Part shown: positions 1 through 11,050 of the stretch, in pieces
How the letters are laid out: each line of letters begins with the position of its first letter
How positions within the stretch are numbered: position 1 is the stretch's first letter
DNA from: Syngnathus acus
Lineage: Eukaryota > Chordata > Actinopteri > Syngnathiformes > Syngnathidae
Assembly (NCBI RefSeq): GCF_901709675.1
Contig: NC_051092.1
Coordinates: 13,795,991 to 13,859,990 of the forward strand
Reading direction: 5' to 3'
Length of the DNA stretch: 64,000 nt
Made by a program: the position numbers and the translations under genes
The notes under the pieces: model-generated
Seen by the model: only the letters and a program-made list of their open reading frames with translations
The model's database searches: none
Told to the model about the DNA's origin: nothing

Positions 1-2889
1 AGCAGCGGCACCACCACCAGCAGCAGCACCGTCGTACGCTCCGCCTCGGCCGGGATGGGCCCCACCTCCGCCTTAGATGAGTCGCAAGGTGCGAGTCTGA
101 CCGCTGCGGTCAGAGCCGTCGCCTCGGGTTTGACCTCCTCGGCTGACATCAAGGTGTCCGAAGCTGCAACCTATAACAGTGCGGAGAAGACTGCAATGGC
201 CGCTAGTGAGGAAAGAGTGGCAAAGTTCAGGGCTGCCAGTGAGCCAAGCTTCCCTGTTAAGTGCTCTCCAGGACCCGACAAGGTCTTGCGGATGAGGAGC
301 GACTCTGTATCCCTTTCCACTTCGGTAGCTGTAGCTGGGATTCAGGACAGCAATAACAGTAACTGCCTTGACAGCACCTTGTACTTGACTGTTGATAATC
401 ACAACTCAGCCGGCAACATGTCAACCATCGGTTCCTCCATCAGTATTCGGGCTTCAAAAGACTCTTGCATCGATGTCAAGAGTCCCAGAAAGCGCACAGG
501 CCCGACCGGAGAGTCTCATGTTATTCCTGTAAAGAGAGTTTTTATATCTCAGCAGCTACCTGCTGCTGCAGTTGACAATCCCAAACCTGGAATCTGCGCC
601 GCAGTGAAGAGGATCCCGCGACCGGGAACTCCAGCCCGACCGGAAAGCATCCCGTGCAAAGTGACGGCGAAACCCGCCTCGATCGGCCCCACGCAGATCC
701 TCGCGCTTTCGGACTCGCCCATCGCGCACATCCGGGGCTCCCCGACTGTTGTCAAACCGCAGGCGCTGATGGTGAAACGGGACGCCGAGGTTAGCGGCGA
801 AGCGGCAGGGACGTCGGACCAGGTCTTGTTGCAGCAGATCACTGCGGACACTCGTGTCATCCCAAACAACTCAGGAGCACACAATGCCGCTGTGATGAGC
901 GAACTAAATAGCACAATATGGGAGGAGGGTCAGCTGGATGAGCTCCGGAAACACTCGCAGATCTCAGCGGAACACAAGCAAGCCGCGACAGAGCAGCTTT
1001 CTCTCATAGCCCAACCCTCGGACACGCCAGGCCAGCTGGTCCTGGCGCAGGAGATGGTTGACTTTTCCGGTGCTCAACCCAACATGGACTACTTCCCGTT
1101 CAACGACGACGACATGACGCAGGACAGTATCGTGGAGGAGCTGGTCCAGATGGAGGAGCAGATGAAGCTGAAGGGTCTCTTTGGCAGCTGCGTCGACGTT
1201 TCTCTCCAAGGCCAGCCGGCCGGCAATCAAAACTCGGCGCTCAACGCTCACCAGGCTGGTACGGCTTTCTACCACTCCGCCCACAGCAGCACCACTCCGG
1301 TCCAAACTCCCACGCCGACTCCCACGCCAACCCCGACGCCCACCCCTACCTCTGAGATGACCCTCAGCCACAGCTTGACCAGAGAGAGCCCGTGCTCCCG
1401 CATGGCTCCTATCACCCCCGTGGACGGCGCGCTGGGTCGCCACACCCCAATCAGCACGCCGCTGTCCAACTGCAGTAGCAGCGTCCCCCCGAGCCCGGTG
1501 GAGTGCAGGAATCCTTTTGCCTTCACGCCCATCAACTCCAGCATCACCGCTTACCACGACGCCAGTATCGTCTCCAGCAGCCCGGTGAAGCCCATGCAGA
1601 GGCCCATGGCGACACACCCCGACAAGGCCAAACTGGAATGGATCAATAACCGCTACAACAGCAATTCAGCCGGACCTTTGTCCAACCACAGCATCGGTCT
1701 CCTGCCTAGCTACCAAGACCTGGTTGATGACCAGTTTCGTAAACCGCATGCTTTCGCCATTCCCGGCCAGTCCTTTCAAGCTCAGTCCAGGCCGGATTCG
1801 ACTCATTTTGGCTCTTTGGCGCCGATCTCCCCCGTGCAGCAGCAAGTAACCGCTGCGACCACGCCCACTAAACAAGAGAGCTTCGCCGTGCCGGCCCCGC
1901 TGGACAACAAGGCGCCGGGCTCCTCGGCGTCCGGTACTTTCCGCTGCCGCAGCGTCAGCCCCGCCGTCCGCCAGAGGAACTCCAGCGGCAACACGGGCCC
2001 TCAGACCACCACCGCCGCCGCCGCCAGCGCTACCCTCACCGTCGTCTCGCCCTTTAACATCACCTCCGAAGTGCTCAGCATCCTGTCCAACAGCCAGTCT
2101 GCCGGTTCTGTCCACAGCATGGTCCAACGCAGCCAGTCCGTTCCTCTGAACATCATGATGCAGAGCGAGTTGTTGCCCGTGCAGGGCTCCAGTAACACCA
2201 CCAAAATCACCAACGTCCTTCTCAGCAAGATGGAGGCGGACGGGGACGAGTCTGTCCGCGGGTTGGGGGTGAACAACCTCCCGTCTAACTACACGGCACG
2301 CATGAATCTTACGCAAATCCTGGAAACCACTCCGGCCTTCGCCGTGGGGGCGTCGCACCAGACCTCCGGCCCGGCCGCCTTTGATCTCCAGCAGCACGGC
2401 TACCTCGCCAACGCCAGCGGGGAGCAAGTGAGCTTCTCGGCCGTTGACGGCCAAGCACAAGAGGGCGCCGTTGAGCCGGACCAGCAACAGCAGCTTCAAG
2501 AGATTGTGCAGACGCAGCAGGAGGCGGAGGACGAGCAGCAGCAGCTGGACTTCAACAACACCGTCAAGGACTTGCTGGGGGACGATACCCTCAACCCCAG
2601 CTCGCAGCTGGTGGGCCAGGTGGCTTCGGAACTTAACGCGGTGGCGTCCGACTTTTCAAACGACATCCGACTGACCACAGATCTGTCCAGTAGCATCACT
2701 GACCTTAACACCTTGGACCCCAATCTGCTCTTTGACCCCAACCAGCAGCAGGAACAATATGAAGACTCAACACTGGAAGAACTGAAGAACGACCCGCTAT
2801 TTCAGCAGATATGCAGTGATACTGTGAACTCCGGCTTCGACTGGCTGGAGAGCAAAGACCAGCCCACTACCGTCGAGATGCTGGGCTGA
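1..2889 (+). CDS. rfx7: DNA-binding protein RFX7, C-terminal part (partial at the left edge)
   Basis: The frame is open from base 1 to the TGA at 2887-2889, giving 962 codons, so the true start lies outside the window. The ATG at 55 is only an internal methionine. RFX7 is a winged-helix (RFX) transcription factor acting in the nucleus. Its DNA-binding domain should lie upstream, because what is visible here is only the long, low-complexity regulatory region. The C-terminus (LEELKNDPLFQQICSD, then a WLESKD...VEMLG ending) matches the conserved RFX7 tail. The protein is rich in Ser, Thr, Pro and Gln, with a Thr-Pro dipeptide run at about 1306-1350 and Gln clusters near 2480-2545. The large uninterrupted exon fits the family, whose last coding exon is very long. 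Long antisense frames across it are GC-driven shadows. The family call is secure; only the N-terminal exons are missing. Confidence 0.95.
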   Translation, partial: SSGTTTSSSTVVRSASAGMGPTSALDESQGASLTAAVRAVASGLTSSADIKVSEAATYNSAEKTAMAASEERVAKFRAASEPSFPVKCSPGPDKVLRMRSDSVSLSTSVAVAGIQDSNNSNCLDSTLYLTVDNHNSAGNMSTIGSSISIRASKDSCIDVKSPRKRTGPTGESHVIPVKRVFISQQLPAAAVDNPKPGICAAVKRIPRPGTPARPESIPCKVTAKPASIGPTQILALSDSPIAHIRGSPTVVKPQALMVKRDAEVSGEAAGTSDQVLLQQITADTRVIPNNSGAHNAAVMSELNSTIWEEGQLDELRKHSQISAEHKQAATEQLSLIAQPSDTPGQLVLAQEMVDFSGAQPNMDYFPFNDDDMTQDSIVEELVQMEEQMKLKGLFGSCVDVSLQGQPAGNQNSALNAHQAGTAFYHSAHSSTTPVQTPTPTPTPTPTPTPTSEMTLSHSLTRESPCSRMAPITPVDGALGRHTPISTPLSNCSSSVPPSPVECRNPFAFTPINSSITAYHDASIVSSSPVKPMQRPMATHPDKAKLEWINNRYNSNSAGPLSNHSIGLLPSYQDLVDDQFRKPHAFAIPGQSFQAQSRPDSTHFGSLAPISPVQQQVTAATTPTKQESFAVPAPLDNKAPGSSASGTFRCRSVSPAVRQRNSSGNTGPQTTTAAAASATLTVVSPFNITSEVLSILSNSQSAGSVHSMVQRSQSVPLNIMMQSELLPVQGSSNTTKITNVLLSKMEADGDESVRGLGVNNLPSNYTARMNLTQILETTPAFAVGASHQTSGPAAFDLQQHGYLANASGEQVSFSAVDGQAQEGAVEPDQQQQLQEIVQTQQEAEDEQQQLDFNNTVKDLLGDDTLNPSSQLVGQVASELNAVASDFSNDIRLTTDLSSSITDLNTLDPNLLFDPNQQQEQYEDSTLEELKNDPLFQQICSDTVNSGFDWLESKDQPTTVEMLG

Positions 2890-5540
2890 TCTTTACCGTT
2901 GATTCTCTAACACTTCTGTTCCGTGTCGCTCGTTTGTTTGGTGCGTATCTAGTATATCTGTTTTTGAAACTACAGTTCGTTGGGACTCGTCTGGACTTTT
3001 GTCGTTGGTTCTGTTAAAAAAAAAAGTGCCAGGCTTTTCTCTCTCGCTCTCTCTCTCTCTCTCTTCCTCTCTCTCTCCTTCCGGTGTTCCGTTAACCTTT
3101 CCCATTTCCCGCCTCCCCCGGTGTCTACAATCAGAAATTCAAGTGTTGGAAATAAAGAAAAATGATTTTTATGGCTCAGCATGCAGTAATGAGTGAGCAT
3201 TTAGAGAAAAATACATCTTCCGTGTTAGAACAAACCCAACGATGCAATATTGAACAAACACGTGGAAGTGAGAGCGATAGGAGATTTGGCACAATATGAC
3301 ATCACCAAAAATCATCGCGTGTGTACAGTTCAACCAAATGTAGATAATACGGCGGTAGTGTCGCTTGTTGGACGTTTTTTCCCGCCATATCGAAATATTA
3401 AAAATGGTAGCGACTCAAGCTGCCAGGTGCTGAATTTTTGACAAATTGTTTCTACTTTATCATAAACCAAATCAGCGGAGAACTGATTGACGCTCTAGCA
3501 TTGTCGACATGTTTCTTTCTTAAAAACGTCATACTGTTGAGTAACTTCTAAAACGGGAGTCAATGAAACAGTAGGGACACCACGGGATTCCAGGCCACTC
3601 GTCGGACTAAATATTGAAAGGAATCAACGACTGGCTGCCTTATTCCTTATGTCCGAGGCCTTATGCCATCTTTTGAGAGACTGTACATAGACTAACGTTA
3701 AGATAGAACCATCCAGAGCGTCTTTGTCATATCAAGGCAGCTGTTACTCTTAATATTTTCACCACTATTCCTTCATCTGTTTGTTTTGCAGTGTTAACGG
3801 CATAGATGATTTTTTTTTTTTGTACAGGCTAGCGCTTGCACTGCGCGTGACCTTATTGCATTTAGAGGAATTTAATATAGCGTCACAGAACCAATGGCAG
3901 CCACGCTTTTACGTCATTCGGTTTTCATGTTGTTAGTTTTTTGCATGGATTAAAAAGAAGAAGAAAAAATCAATGGTTTGGAGAAGGCTTCGTGACAAAA
4001 GAGGAAAGAATCACAAATTGATGTCATCTGGAATGAAATGTGCGATCCAGCCTTATTTCCATACCAAAGATTTGGAAAAGAGATTATTACACTCCTAGTG
4101 GTTACATAGTTCAAATCAGCAGCATTGAGTATATGGAAAGAAAGCCTTTGTTGCATTTAAGGAAAAAAAGCATTAAGTTAGATCAATTCTATGTACAGTA
4201 TGTATATTAGCCAAGAGGTCACAAGACAACAAGTAACTCGCAAAAAGCATGTTGAAACCATCACTACTACGTGATACAGTAGGAGGCTTACTTGAGTTTT
4301 GCCAATTGTCAATGTCGTACAAGTCATGTTTAAGCTCCATTTGTAAATAGAATAAATACATAGAGATTTGATGTATCCGGACACTATATTAAGGCCATTA
4401 TTATAGTATGTGTCATTTCAAAAGAAGAAAAAAAACAAAGCTTATAGCCGGCAAGATACTGTATGTTGTGTGTTACATTTCTGGCTTAGAGTGTCGTAAA
4501 AGTAATGCTGTCTGGTCTTCGCTTGCTGATTTTATTTGACTTTTTTGAGGAGAAGCAGAAAGGGCGTGTGCTTTTGGATAAGGAGGGGGAGGAAAAAAAA
4601 TAAATTGTGATACTGTTAGTCAGTTGCAAAACATTTGTTTGCGACTGAGCTGTTCGGCAGACACTGGATAAGAAAAACCATTCGCTCATGTTTCAACAAA
4701 CTTTGGAGGTTGTCATTATTGCACTAAATTTTTACAACACACGCCTTTGCCACGTCTTAATGGACAAATGTAATGATGGACGCCCGCAACATTAAAAAAA
4801 ACACTTTTTTTTTTTTTAATGACAAGGTAAGGAAATTAACTGTCAGAAAATGACTGTCTTGTAGCAAAAAAAATGTGCTTTAATCTCAGTGAGATACACA
4901 TTTCTTACGCATTCTCATACATGAGAATATGAAGCATCGAGGGGAGGGTGGGAGTAACCTTTAAAAACCTACGTGCTCATCATTGTGTTGATAAATGATT
5001 GTACGCACGCACGTGTGACGTCTTTTGTTGTACTTTGTATGTGACCACTGTCTGCTGTGATGTGGGCAGGTTCTGTTAACCAGACAGGCGGTGCCAGTTT
5101 TGTCAGCTACTTCTCTTGTTTGTTGTTTACTAAGTTAACTGTTGTTTTACGTTGATGACTGTTTTAATGCTTTTTTTTTTTAATACATACGTCTCAAAGT
5201 TCAGTTGTGAAGACATGTTCTTGTATTTTTTTTTTTCCTTAAAGGCACTGATATTTGAATTCTTATTGAAGGAAATACACCTCTTCTGAGCTCCATCAAG
5301 CAGTAATTTTATCCTTGACTGACCCCCGGCTCCAACTCTGTTTGACTCTTTAATTCATTTCTACCAGTAGAAGAAAAAAAAAAATTACCCTCCTCTGTGA
5401 TGTTGTCTGGTGTACTGCTTAATGTACAGTAGCTTGTTAATATTGCAAACGCATTGTTTCTTCTTTTTTTTTCAATGGAAAGTACTCACTGGTGAGATTT
5501 TTAAAGTGGTTTTAAAAGCCAATAAACTTTTTTTAAAGAA
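2890..5540 (+). other. rfx7: RFX7 3' untranslated region
   Basis: About 2.6 kb of AT-rich, non-coding sequence follows the RFX7 stop. Candidate poly(A) signals are AATAAA at about 3151 and at 5521-5526; the latter, followed by T-rich sequence, is the best guess for the distal end. A CT-rich microsatellite lies near 3040-3080. Long A and T runs recur, and no open frame resembles a protein. The extent of the UTR is inferred from the signals and not proven. Confidence 0.55.
3042..3080. repeat. CT/TC microsatellite
   Basis: An interrupted run of CT dinucleotides lies inside the RFX7 3' UTR. It explains the arginine/glutamate-rich frames on the opposite strand, which are not genes. Confidence 0.85.
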
Positions 5541-6734
5541 TGATGAGGTTTTGAGGGATGTTGATTTTTGCTACGGCCATGATGTAGCCAGCCAGTGTGA
5601 TAATAATCAAACCTCTCCATCCGCCTCTTAGTATAAGGTCAGAGTTCATCACAGTGCTTTCGATGACCCTTGAGGTCACCGGGTGCTCGTCCCTGCTCGA
5701 AACAAGCTCCGACCAATCGGAGCTCAGCTGGCTCCTCCTCTCCATTGCGTTCCCAGGCCCCGGTGATATTCATAACATGTTAATGAGCTTAACCCCGGCC
5801 GAGCTGCTTTAATCGCGTGGAGCTCAGCCGCGACCTCCACACACACGCCGTAACATTTGGTAACATGAGTTGATAGATTTCACGAGAATATTAGCATCCA
5901 TTTTCCTACTGGTCAATACGGAATCAATAAACCAAATGTATGGAAAGCCGGGCCACCATTGCACATGATTGCTTTGGTTTATTTCACCTTACAGGCCAAG
6001 ACACAACCAATCTTTATGTCATTTTTAATCATTCGCAGACATCTGAGTAGGGCTGAACGATTTGGGGGAGAAGATAGAAGCTCTTGAGTAAGCAAAAAAA
6101 GGCATTTTCATTGACCGAGCCATATGGGAGAATCAACATATGAGGTGTTAGATGATTAAATCAATTGTTAGCTTTAATCAATATATAATTACACTGGGCT
6201 CTCATCATTGGTACCGATATAAGTACAGTAGGGGAAATCATTGGTTAATGTAGCCATGGATGCTGCTGAGAGCAACATTGTAGATAATACGTCAAGTGTG
6301 TGTGTGCGTGCGTGCGTGTGTGCGTGCGTGCGTGGCTGATCTCACAGCTGGAGCCCATTGTGTCGCCAGTGAATGAGGGCCAAGACATACGGAGGGTCAT
6401 TGTCAAAAAGACATGGTCGCTACATGGATCAATATCAGAATTAATTAGGCAGCCGACCAGTGGCCGTCGATATCTTCTCATAATTAGCGGCATTGGTGGT
6501 GGGAGCAGATGTTGGGCAGTGTGACCTCATTAGCACTGGGCCTTAACTTCTAATCAAATTGGACTGCTGTCGGTAAATACAATTCTTTCAGGTTTTGGAT
6601 CATGCGTGAGCTTTCGTCTTCCATTTTGAATGTATTTCATTTGGTATTGGCAGGCACTGTAAATCTAAATGTGAAAATGTGTTTGTAGTAAAAATGGGTA
6701 GATGATCATTGTAATGTTGCATGAAATTGATTTG
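5541..6734. other. Intergenic region between converging RFX7 and FAM180B
   Basis: No protein-like frame is present. The segment 5640-5860 is unusually GC-rich, with a CCAAT-type motif (GACCAATCGG). The segment 6340-6600 is ordinary-complexity sequence containing several TAATTA or TAAT homeodomain-type cores. It resembles a conserved non-coding element, but conservation cannot be assessed from one sequence. A TG/TGCG microsatellite lies at about 6297-6333. Confidence 0.4.
6297..6333. repeat. (TG)n/(TGCG)n microsatellite
   Basis: Alternating purine-pyrimidine run of TG and TGCG units, visible directly in the sequence. Such runs can adopt Z-DNA. Confidence 0.85.
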
Positions 6735-6740
6735 TTTATT
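6735..6740 (-). terminator. Poly(A) signal of FAM180B
   Basis: TTTATT on the + strand reads AATAAA on the minus strand, 25 bases past the FAM180B stop. This implies a very short 3' UTR. Confidence 0.6.
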
Positions 6741-6765
6741 ATTGCAATTTATCATTGCTATTTTT

Positions 6766-7546
6766 CTACATATAATTGAAGAGATAACTTCCACGTAGCT
6801 CGTGCACTGTGATATTTGCGAGCTGCAGGAGCACTTCACCCCAGGCCTCTTGTTCCTCGGGTCTTCCGGTACCAGCCCGGTGTGCCGAGAGAACCGTGGT
6901 CAAGACCAGCGTGTCAAACTGATCCTGAGTCAGCGGCTGCTTCTTCTGACTCTTCAGCATGTCCACCATCTGTTCCATGGAACTCAGACTTCTGGGTATG
7001 TTGTCGTTGATCTGAGAGAGGAAGGCCCGCCCAGACCTCATTGATGCCATCTCCTCATCAAGGAGGACAATGTTATTGTCCTGGTTGAGTTCCACGCCTC
7101 CCAGCAAAAACTGCAAGAAGGTATTGTGAAGCAACTTGTTTTAAATGGAACCAGAGTGTTGTGATTTATAGTCACTGAAGACCAGTATAGCAACAGTACC
7201 TCGAACATCAGGTTTGCATCAACAACTGACGAGCCAGCTGGACCTTTACCTGCAGAAGGATCTTGAGCAGAAAACACAAAATACTTTGCTAGATTAATTA
7301 TAAATGAATAAAAAGGTTCGGTGCATGCATGAAGCTTTGCACTTTATATTGTTAAATCGCAGTCACGTTATCACATTGATAATTAAACTACAAGTGTCAG
7401 TTAGTTTTGGCGTCCATTTGTCAGCTCAGTCTTAGTCTGCAAAAATAAATCTGTCCAACTCTAACATGCTCCAAGTTACCTTGCAGTGCTCGTTCGAAAC
7501 ACATCCACATGATGACCAGGTGCCAAATTCTTAATTGGATTCTCAT
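6766..7546 (-). CDS. fam180b: FAM180 family protein (FAM180B-like), probably secreted
   Basis: Three coding exons on the minus strand, 7546-7480, 7249-7200 and 7110-6766, join in phase into 153 codons plus stop. Residues 1-22 look like a signal peptide (MRIQLRIWHLVIMWMCFERA). The mature part has the FAM180 signature, an N-terminal LMFEFLLGGVEL helix followed by DEEMASMRSGRAF and a later conserved helical segment. No enzymatic function is known for this family and none is inferred. The gene lies beside KBTBD4 and near RAPSN, which matches the human 11p11 neighbourhood of FAM180B and favours that paralogue over FAM180A. It is transcribed divergently from KBTBD4 and converges on RFX7. The first exon is short and AT-rich, so the start is the least certain part; it was chosen for its signal-peptide character and correct donor phase. 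Confidence 0.82.
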
Positions 7547-8537
7547 CTTCATTCTTCATTTTCCACATGACACTACTGCATCCTTCTCCCTTCTCGCTTG
7601 TCTCGTACTGAGTTCAGGCAACTCTGTCAGAATACCACAAATTTTTTTCCTCCCTGGAAAAAGGAATTCAAAGCCAGATGGCCGTAATATGGAACAGCAA
7701 TATTTTGGATCTTGCTCTTTCTGATCCAAAGTATTTAAATTCTGCAGAAGTAATCAAGGAAGAAGGTTTAACACAGTTAATCGAGGCTAAGAAAACCTGT
7801 TGACATTTTACTTGCAAATATAATATATATAATAGAACATATGTAGGGTTTATTTGTATAGCACATTTTACAACAACATCTATCTAATTGCACACTTATG
7901 CAACCACATTATTTTAGTTGTTTGGTTTATTTCACGTCGAAAAAAATATTTATAGCTTCCATATAAACCACATCTCCACAAAAGATCTCTACAAAATGTA
8001 TACACAACCAAAGCAGCAAACGTGTTTGTACATGGCTGTATTATGTTCATGCAATATACTTCTGGCCTGTGAGAGGCAGTAGTGTACGTACGCCGTCCGG
8101 TAACACATAGTAGAAGAAGATAATGATCAGCTGACCGTAGCAAAGTTTATTTACTTCCTGTGAGTAATTTCGCTGCTTCTTAATACTAAAGTGGGTGAAG
8201 GTGATTGTCCTGTTTGAATATTGACATTCTAAGATATTATTTTGTTGAACAAAAAAATTCTAGGCAAACGTCCATTGACGGATGAATTATTTTCGGCGCT
8301 GAGCAGAGAGCTGTGCTAACATGTGCTAACGCGATCTACGCGACACTGGTATATCACATACTAAGCATCAAAATATTGTTGTTTATTATATAGTTCGTCT
8401 TTCAGCTTGTGCGTTCATTGTTTTGTGTCAGATTTTGTGCACAGATCTTACCAAAAAAAAGCTAAATAAATCAAAATAAAGCTGAACGTGTTGTATTGGT
8501 AATAGTGTCCCCCCTTGTTTTTGTCCAGCCAGGTGAG
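7547..8537. promoter_or_regulatory. Divergent upstream region of FAM180B and KBTBD4
   Basis: About 1 kb separates the two start codons, which point away from each other. Around 8152-8160 there is an ETS-like ACTTCCTG motif followed by GTGAGT, which could be the donor of a non-coding KBTBD4 first exon. A pyrimidine tract ending in CAG just before 8531 could be the matching acceptor. No TATA box stands out. The interpretation as a shared promoter region is inferred. Confidence 0.4.
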
Positions 8538-10594
8538 ATGGAGTCTAGTGAGGAGGGGGGCCTCAGTGTCGGGGGCGAGGAGAACTACTTTCAGGGCTAC
8601 ACCTTCACCGACCGCTCCCACTCCAGCCGGGTGGTGAAAAGCATCATGGACTTGTGCCTGGAAGACGGCCTGTTTGCTGACGTCACCGTCACAGTGGACG
8701 GCAAAGAATTCCACCTACACCGACTCGTGCTATCGGCGCAGAGCAGTTTCTTCCGCTCCATGTTCACTTCCAACCTCAAAGAGTCCCACAACCGCTGTAT
8801 CGAACTGAAGGATGTAGGCGCCGCTGTCTTCCAGCTGCTGGTTGACTATATCTACCACGGTACCATTAAACTGAGGGTGGAAGAGCTGCAGGACACTTAC
8901 GAGATGGCAGATATGTACCAGTTAACGGCCCTTTTTGAAGAATGTTCTCGGTTTCTCTCGCGGACTGTGGAGGTCAAGAATTGTCTGCAGGTGAGTTGGT
9001 GTTCCAACTTATCAATCGTTTTAAGTGTTTTATGATAATGTCCTCGTCCAGGTGATGTGGCTTGCAGACAGGCACAGTGACCAGGAGTTGTACACGTCTG
9101 CCAAACACTGCGCTAAAATCCACTTGGCCCAACTTCATCTGACTGAGGAATTCCTCAATCTACCCCTCTGTCTGCTCTTAGACATCATCAAAGGTCTGCT
9201 TTGTGCATTTTTAGAAACATTAGAGCTCATTTCACAAGTTGAGTGTGTTACGTGATCTTACATTATTTTTTTTACTTTTATAGGAAGACGTCTTCTTGTA
9301 CTATTAAAATGGTTATGCTTTTTTTTTTTTTTCTTCTAGATGGGGTTCCAAGCTCCCAGAATCCAACTGTGGCCATCGAATCATGGATAAATCACAACAA
9401 AGTGGAAAGAGAGGAGTTTGCTTGTATTCTCCAAGAAAATCTGAAGGTCCAATTTTGGCACTGTTCATAAAAATGCTCAACAACACGACCGTTATTAGAT
9501 TATTGTCTCAAAAATATTCAAGAATACCTTGTCTGAACGAAGACATTATAGCCACACTCTTTCTCACATGTCAAAACATGTCATCTTTGACAGTTGCATT
9601 TCAAATATGTGATTTACAAAAGAGAGTTTCAAGAGAGCCGATTTCAACTCCAGCTAATTATTATTATTTTGAAAAGACCTAATATGGGCAAATAATGTCA
9701 GTTTCTGAGTTGTTGTTTTTTCTTTGGCTCCAGGAAATCGGTGAAAACGTTCATATTTACCTGATCGGCAAAGAGGACACGAGGACTCACTCCTTGGCCG
9801 TGTCGCTTCACTGCGACGAAGACGACGCCATCAGCGTGAGCGGCCAAAACAGCCTGTGTCACCAAATCACCGCCGCCTGTAAGCACGGGGGTGACCTCTA
9901 CGTGGTGGGCGGCTCCATCCCGCGCCGCATGTGGAAGTGCAACATGCACACCATGGACTGGGAGCGCTGCGCGCCGCTACCTCGGGACCGCCTCCACCAC
10001 ACCATGGTGTCAGTTTCCAGCGAGGACGCCATCTACTCTCTGGGCGGCAAGACGCTGCAGGACACGCTGTCCAACGCTGTCATCTTCTACACAGTGAAGG
10101 ACAACATGTGGACGGAGACCAGCCAGCTGGACACGGCCGTTTCGGGAGCCGCCGGCGTCAACTTGGGAGGTACCATCTATTTGTTGGGCGGCGAGGAGAA
10201 CGACATGGACTTTTTCACTAAGCCGTCGCGCCTCATTCAATGTTTTGACACCACGTCCCAGAACTGCCAGATCAAACCGTACATGCTGCCGTTCGCCGGA
10301 TGCATGCACGCCGCCGTCCATATGGACGTCATCTTCATCGTGGCCGAAGGAGACTCGCTGGTTTGTTACAACCCTTTGCTGGAGAGCTTCACCCGCCTGC
10401 GTTTTCCCGAAGCGTGGAGCTGCGTGCCCTCGCTGTGGAAAGTGGCCAGCTGTAACGGCTGCATCTACGTTTTTCGGGACAAGTGTAAGAAAGGCGACGC
10501 CAACACGTTAAAGTTCAACCCGGCGACATCCGTCGTCTCCGTTATCAGAGGGCTGAAAATCCTCTTGACAAACTGGCAATTTGTCTTGGCCTAA
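8538..10594 (+). CDS. kbtbd4: Kelch repeat and BTB domain-containing protein 4
   Basis: Coding exons 8538-8990, 9052-9193, 9340-9446 and 9734-10594 join in phase into 520 codons plus stop, close to the roughly 518 aa of the human short isoform. Order of domains: BTB about residues 31-140 (LFADVTVTVDGKEFHLHRLV), BACK about 145-235, then kelch repeats to the end. KBTBD4 is a substrate adaptor of CUL3 ubiquitin ligases linked to turnover of the LSD1-CoREST complex. The kelch loop GGSIPRRMWKCN (residues 293-304), where insertions occur in human medulloblastoma, is intact. The start is the MESSEE methionine; an upstream in-frame ATG at 8496 lies in what looks like intron or leader sequence. The donor after exon 3 (AAG/GTCCAA) is weak, but the exon boundary and phase agree with the family. 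Confidence 0.96.
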
Positions 10595-11016
10595 CCTTTC
10601 TTCTCTCTCGCTCTGAACGTAACGTACTGTGTGGACAAATGTTGAGGCGGACCTCTTCAATCAGCTTTTGGATCATTGAATATTTTGGTAACTGTTGGGG
10701 CAAAGTTCCTTCTCCCAGCATGCACCACTTCACAAACAGGGTCCATAAAGACAAGCTTAGATCATTGGTGGCGAGCCAGGCCTTCCGGTCCACCCGTTAC
10801 ACATTTTCTGATTCTCACCTTTTCATTTCAGCCGTAACAGTGAACACGGCTTCATTTCAGGCCAGCCATACACTTTATTGTATTGAGGGTCGCCTGAAAC
10901 TTATCCTGGCTCTTTTTAAATGTGTTTTTTATTTTCATATTACTAGCTTTTTGGAGGAGTCATGGAATATCTGGCGACGGCGTAAGCAGTGATGAGTACA
11001 CTGGTATGTTTATTCT

Positions 11017-11018
<2 letters not shown>

Positions 11019-11046
<28 letters not shown>
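11019..11046. repeat. (CA)n microsatellite
   Basis: Fourteen CA units in the KBTBD4 to RAPSN interval. Confidence 0.9.

Positions 11047-11050
<4 letters not shown>

Noticed and set aside
964-2499. Long minus-strand open frames opposite RFX7
   Set aside because: They mirror the GC-rich, stop-poor RFX7 coding strand, have arginine- and glycine-rich composition and resemble no family.
2893-3200. Arg/Glu-rich and Ser/Leu-rich frames after RFX7
   Set aside because: They are translations of the CT microsatellite in the 3' UTR.
9698-10511. Antisense and alternative-frame ORFs over KBTBD4 exon 4
   Set aside because: They are shadows of a GC-rich kelch exon; only the + frame matches the protein family.
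10639-10992. A 117-codon + frame after KBTBD4
   Set aside because: It has no recognisable domain, lies in the probable 3' UTR and has AT-rich codon content unlike the neighbouring genes.
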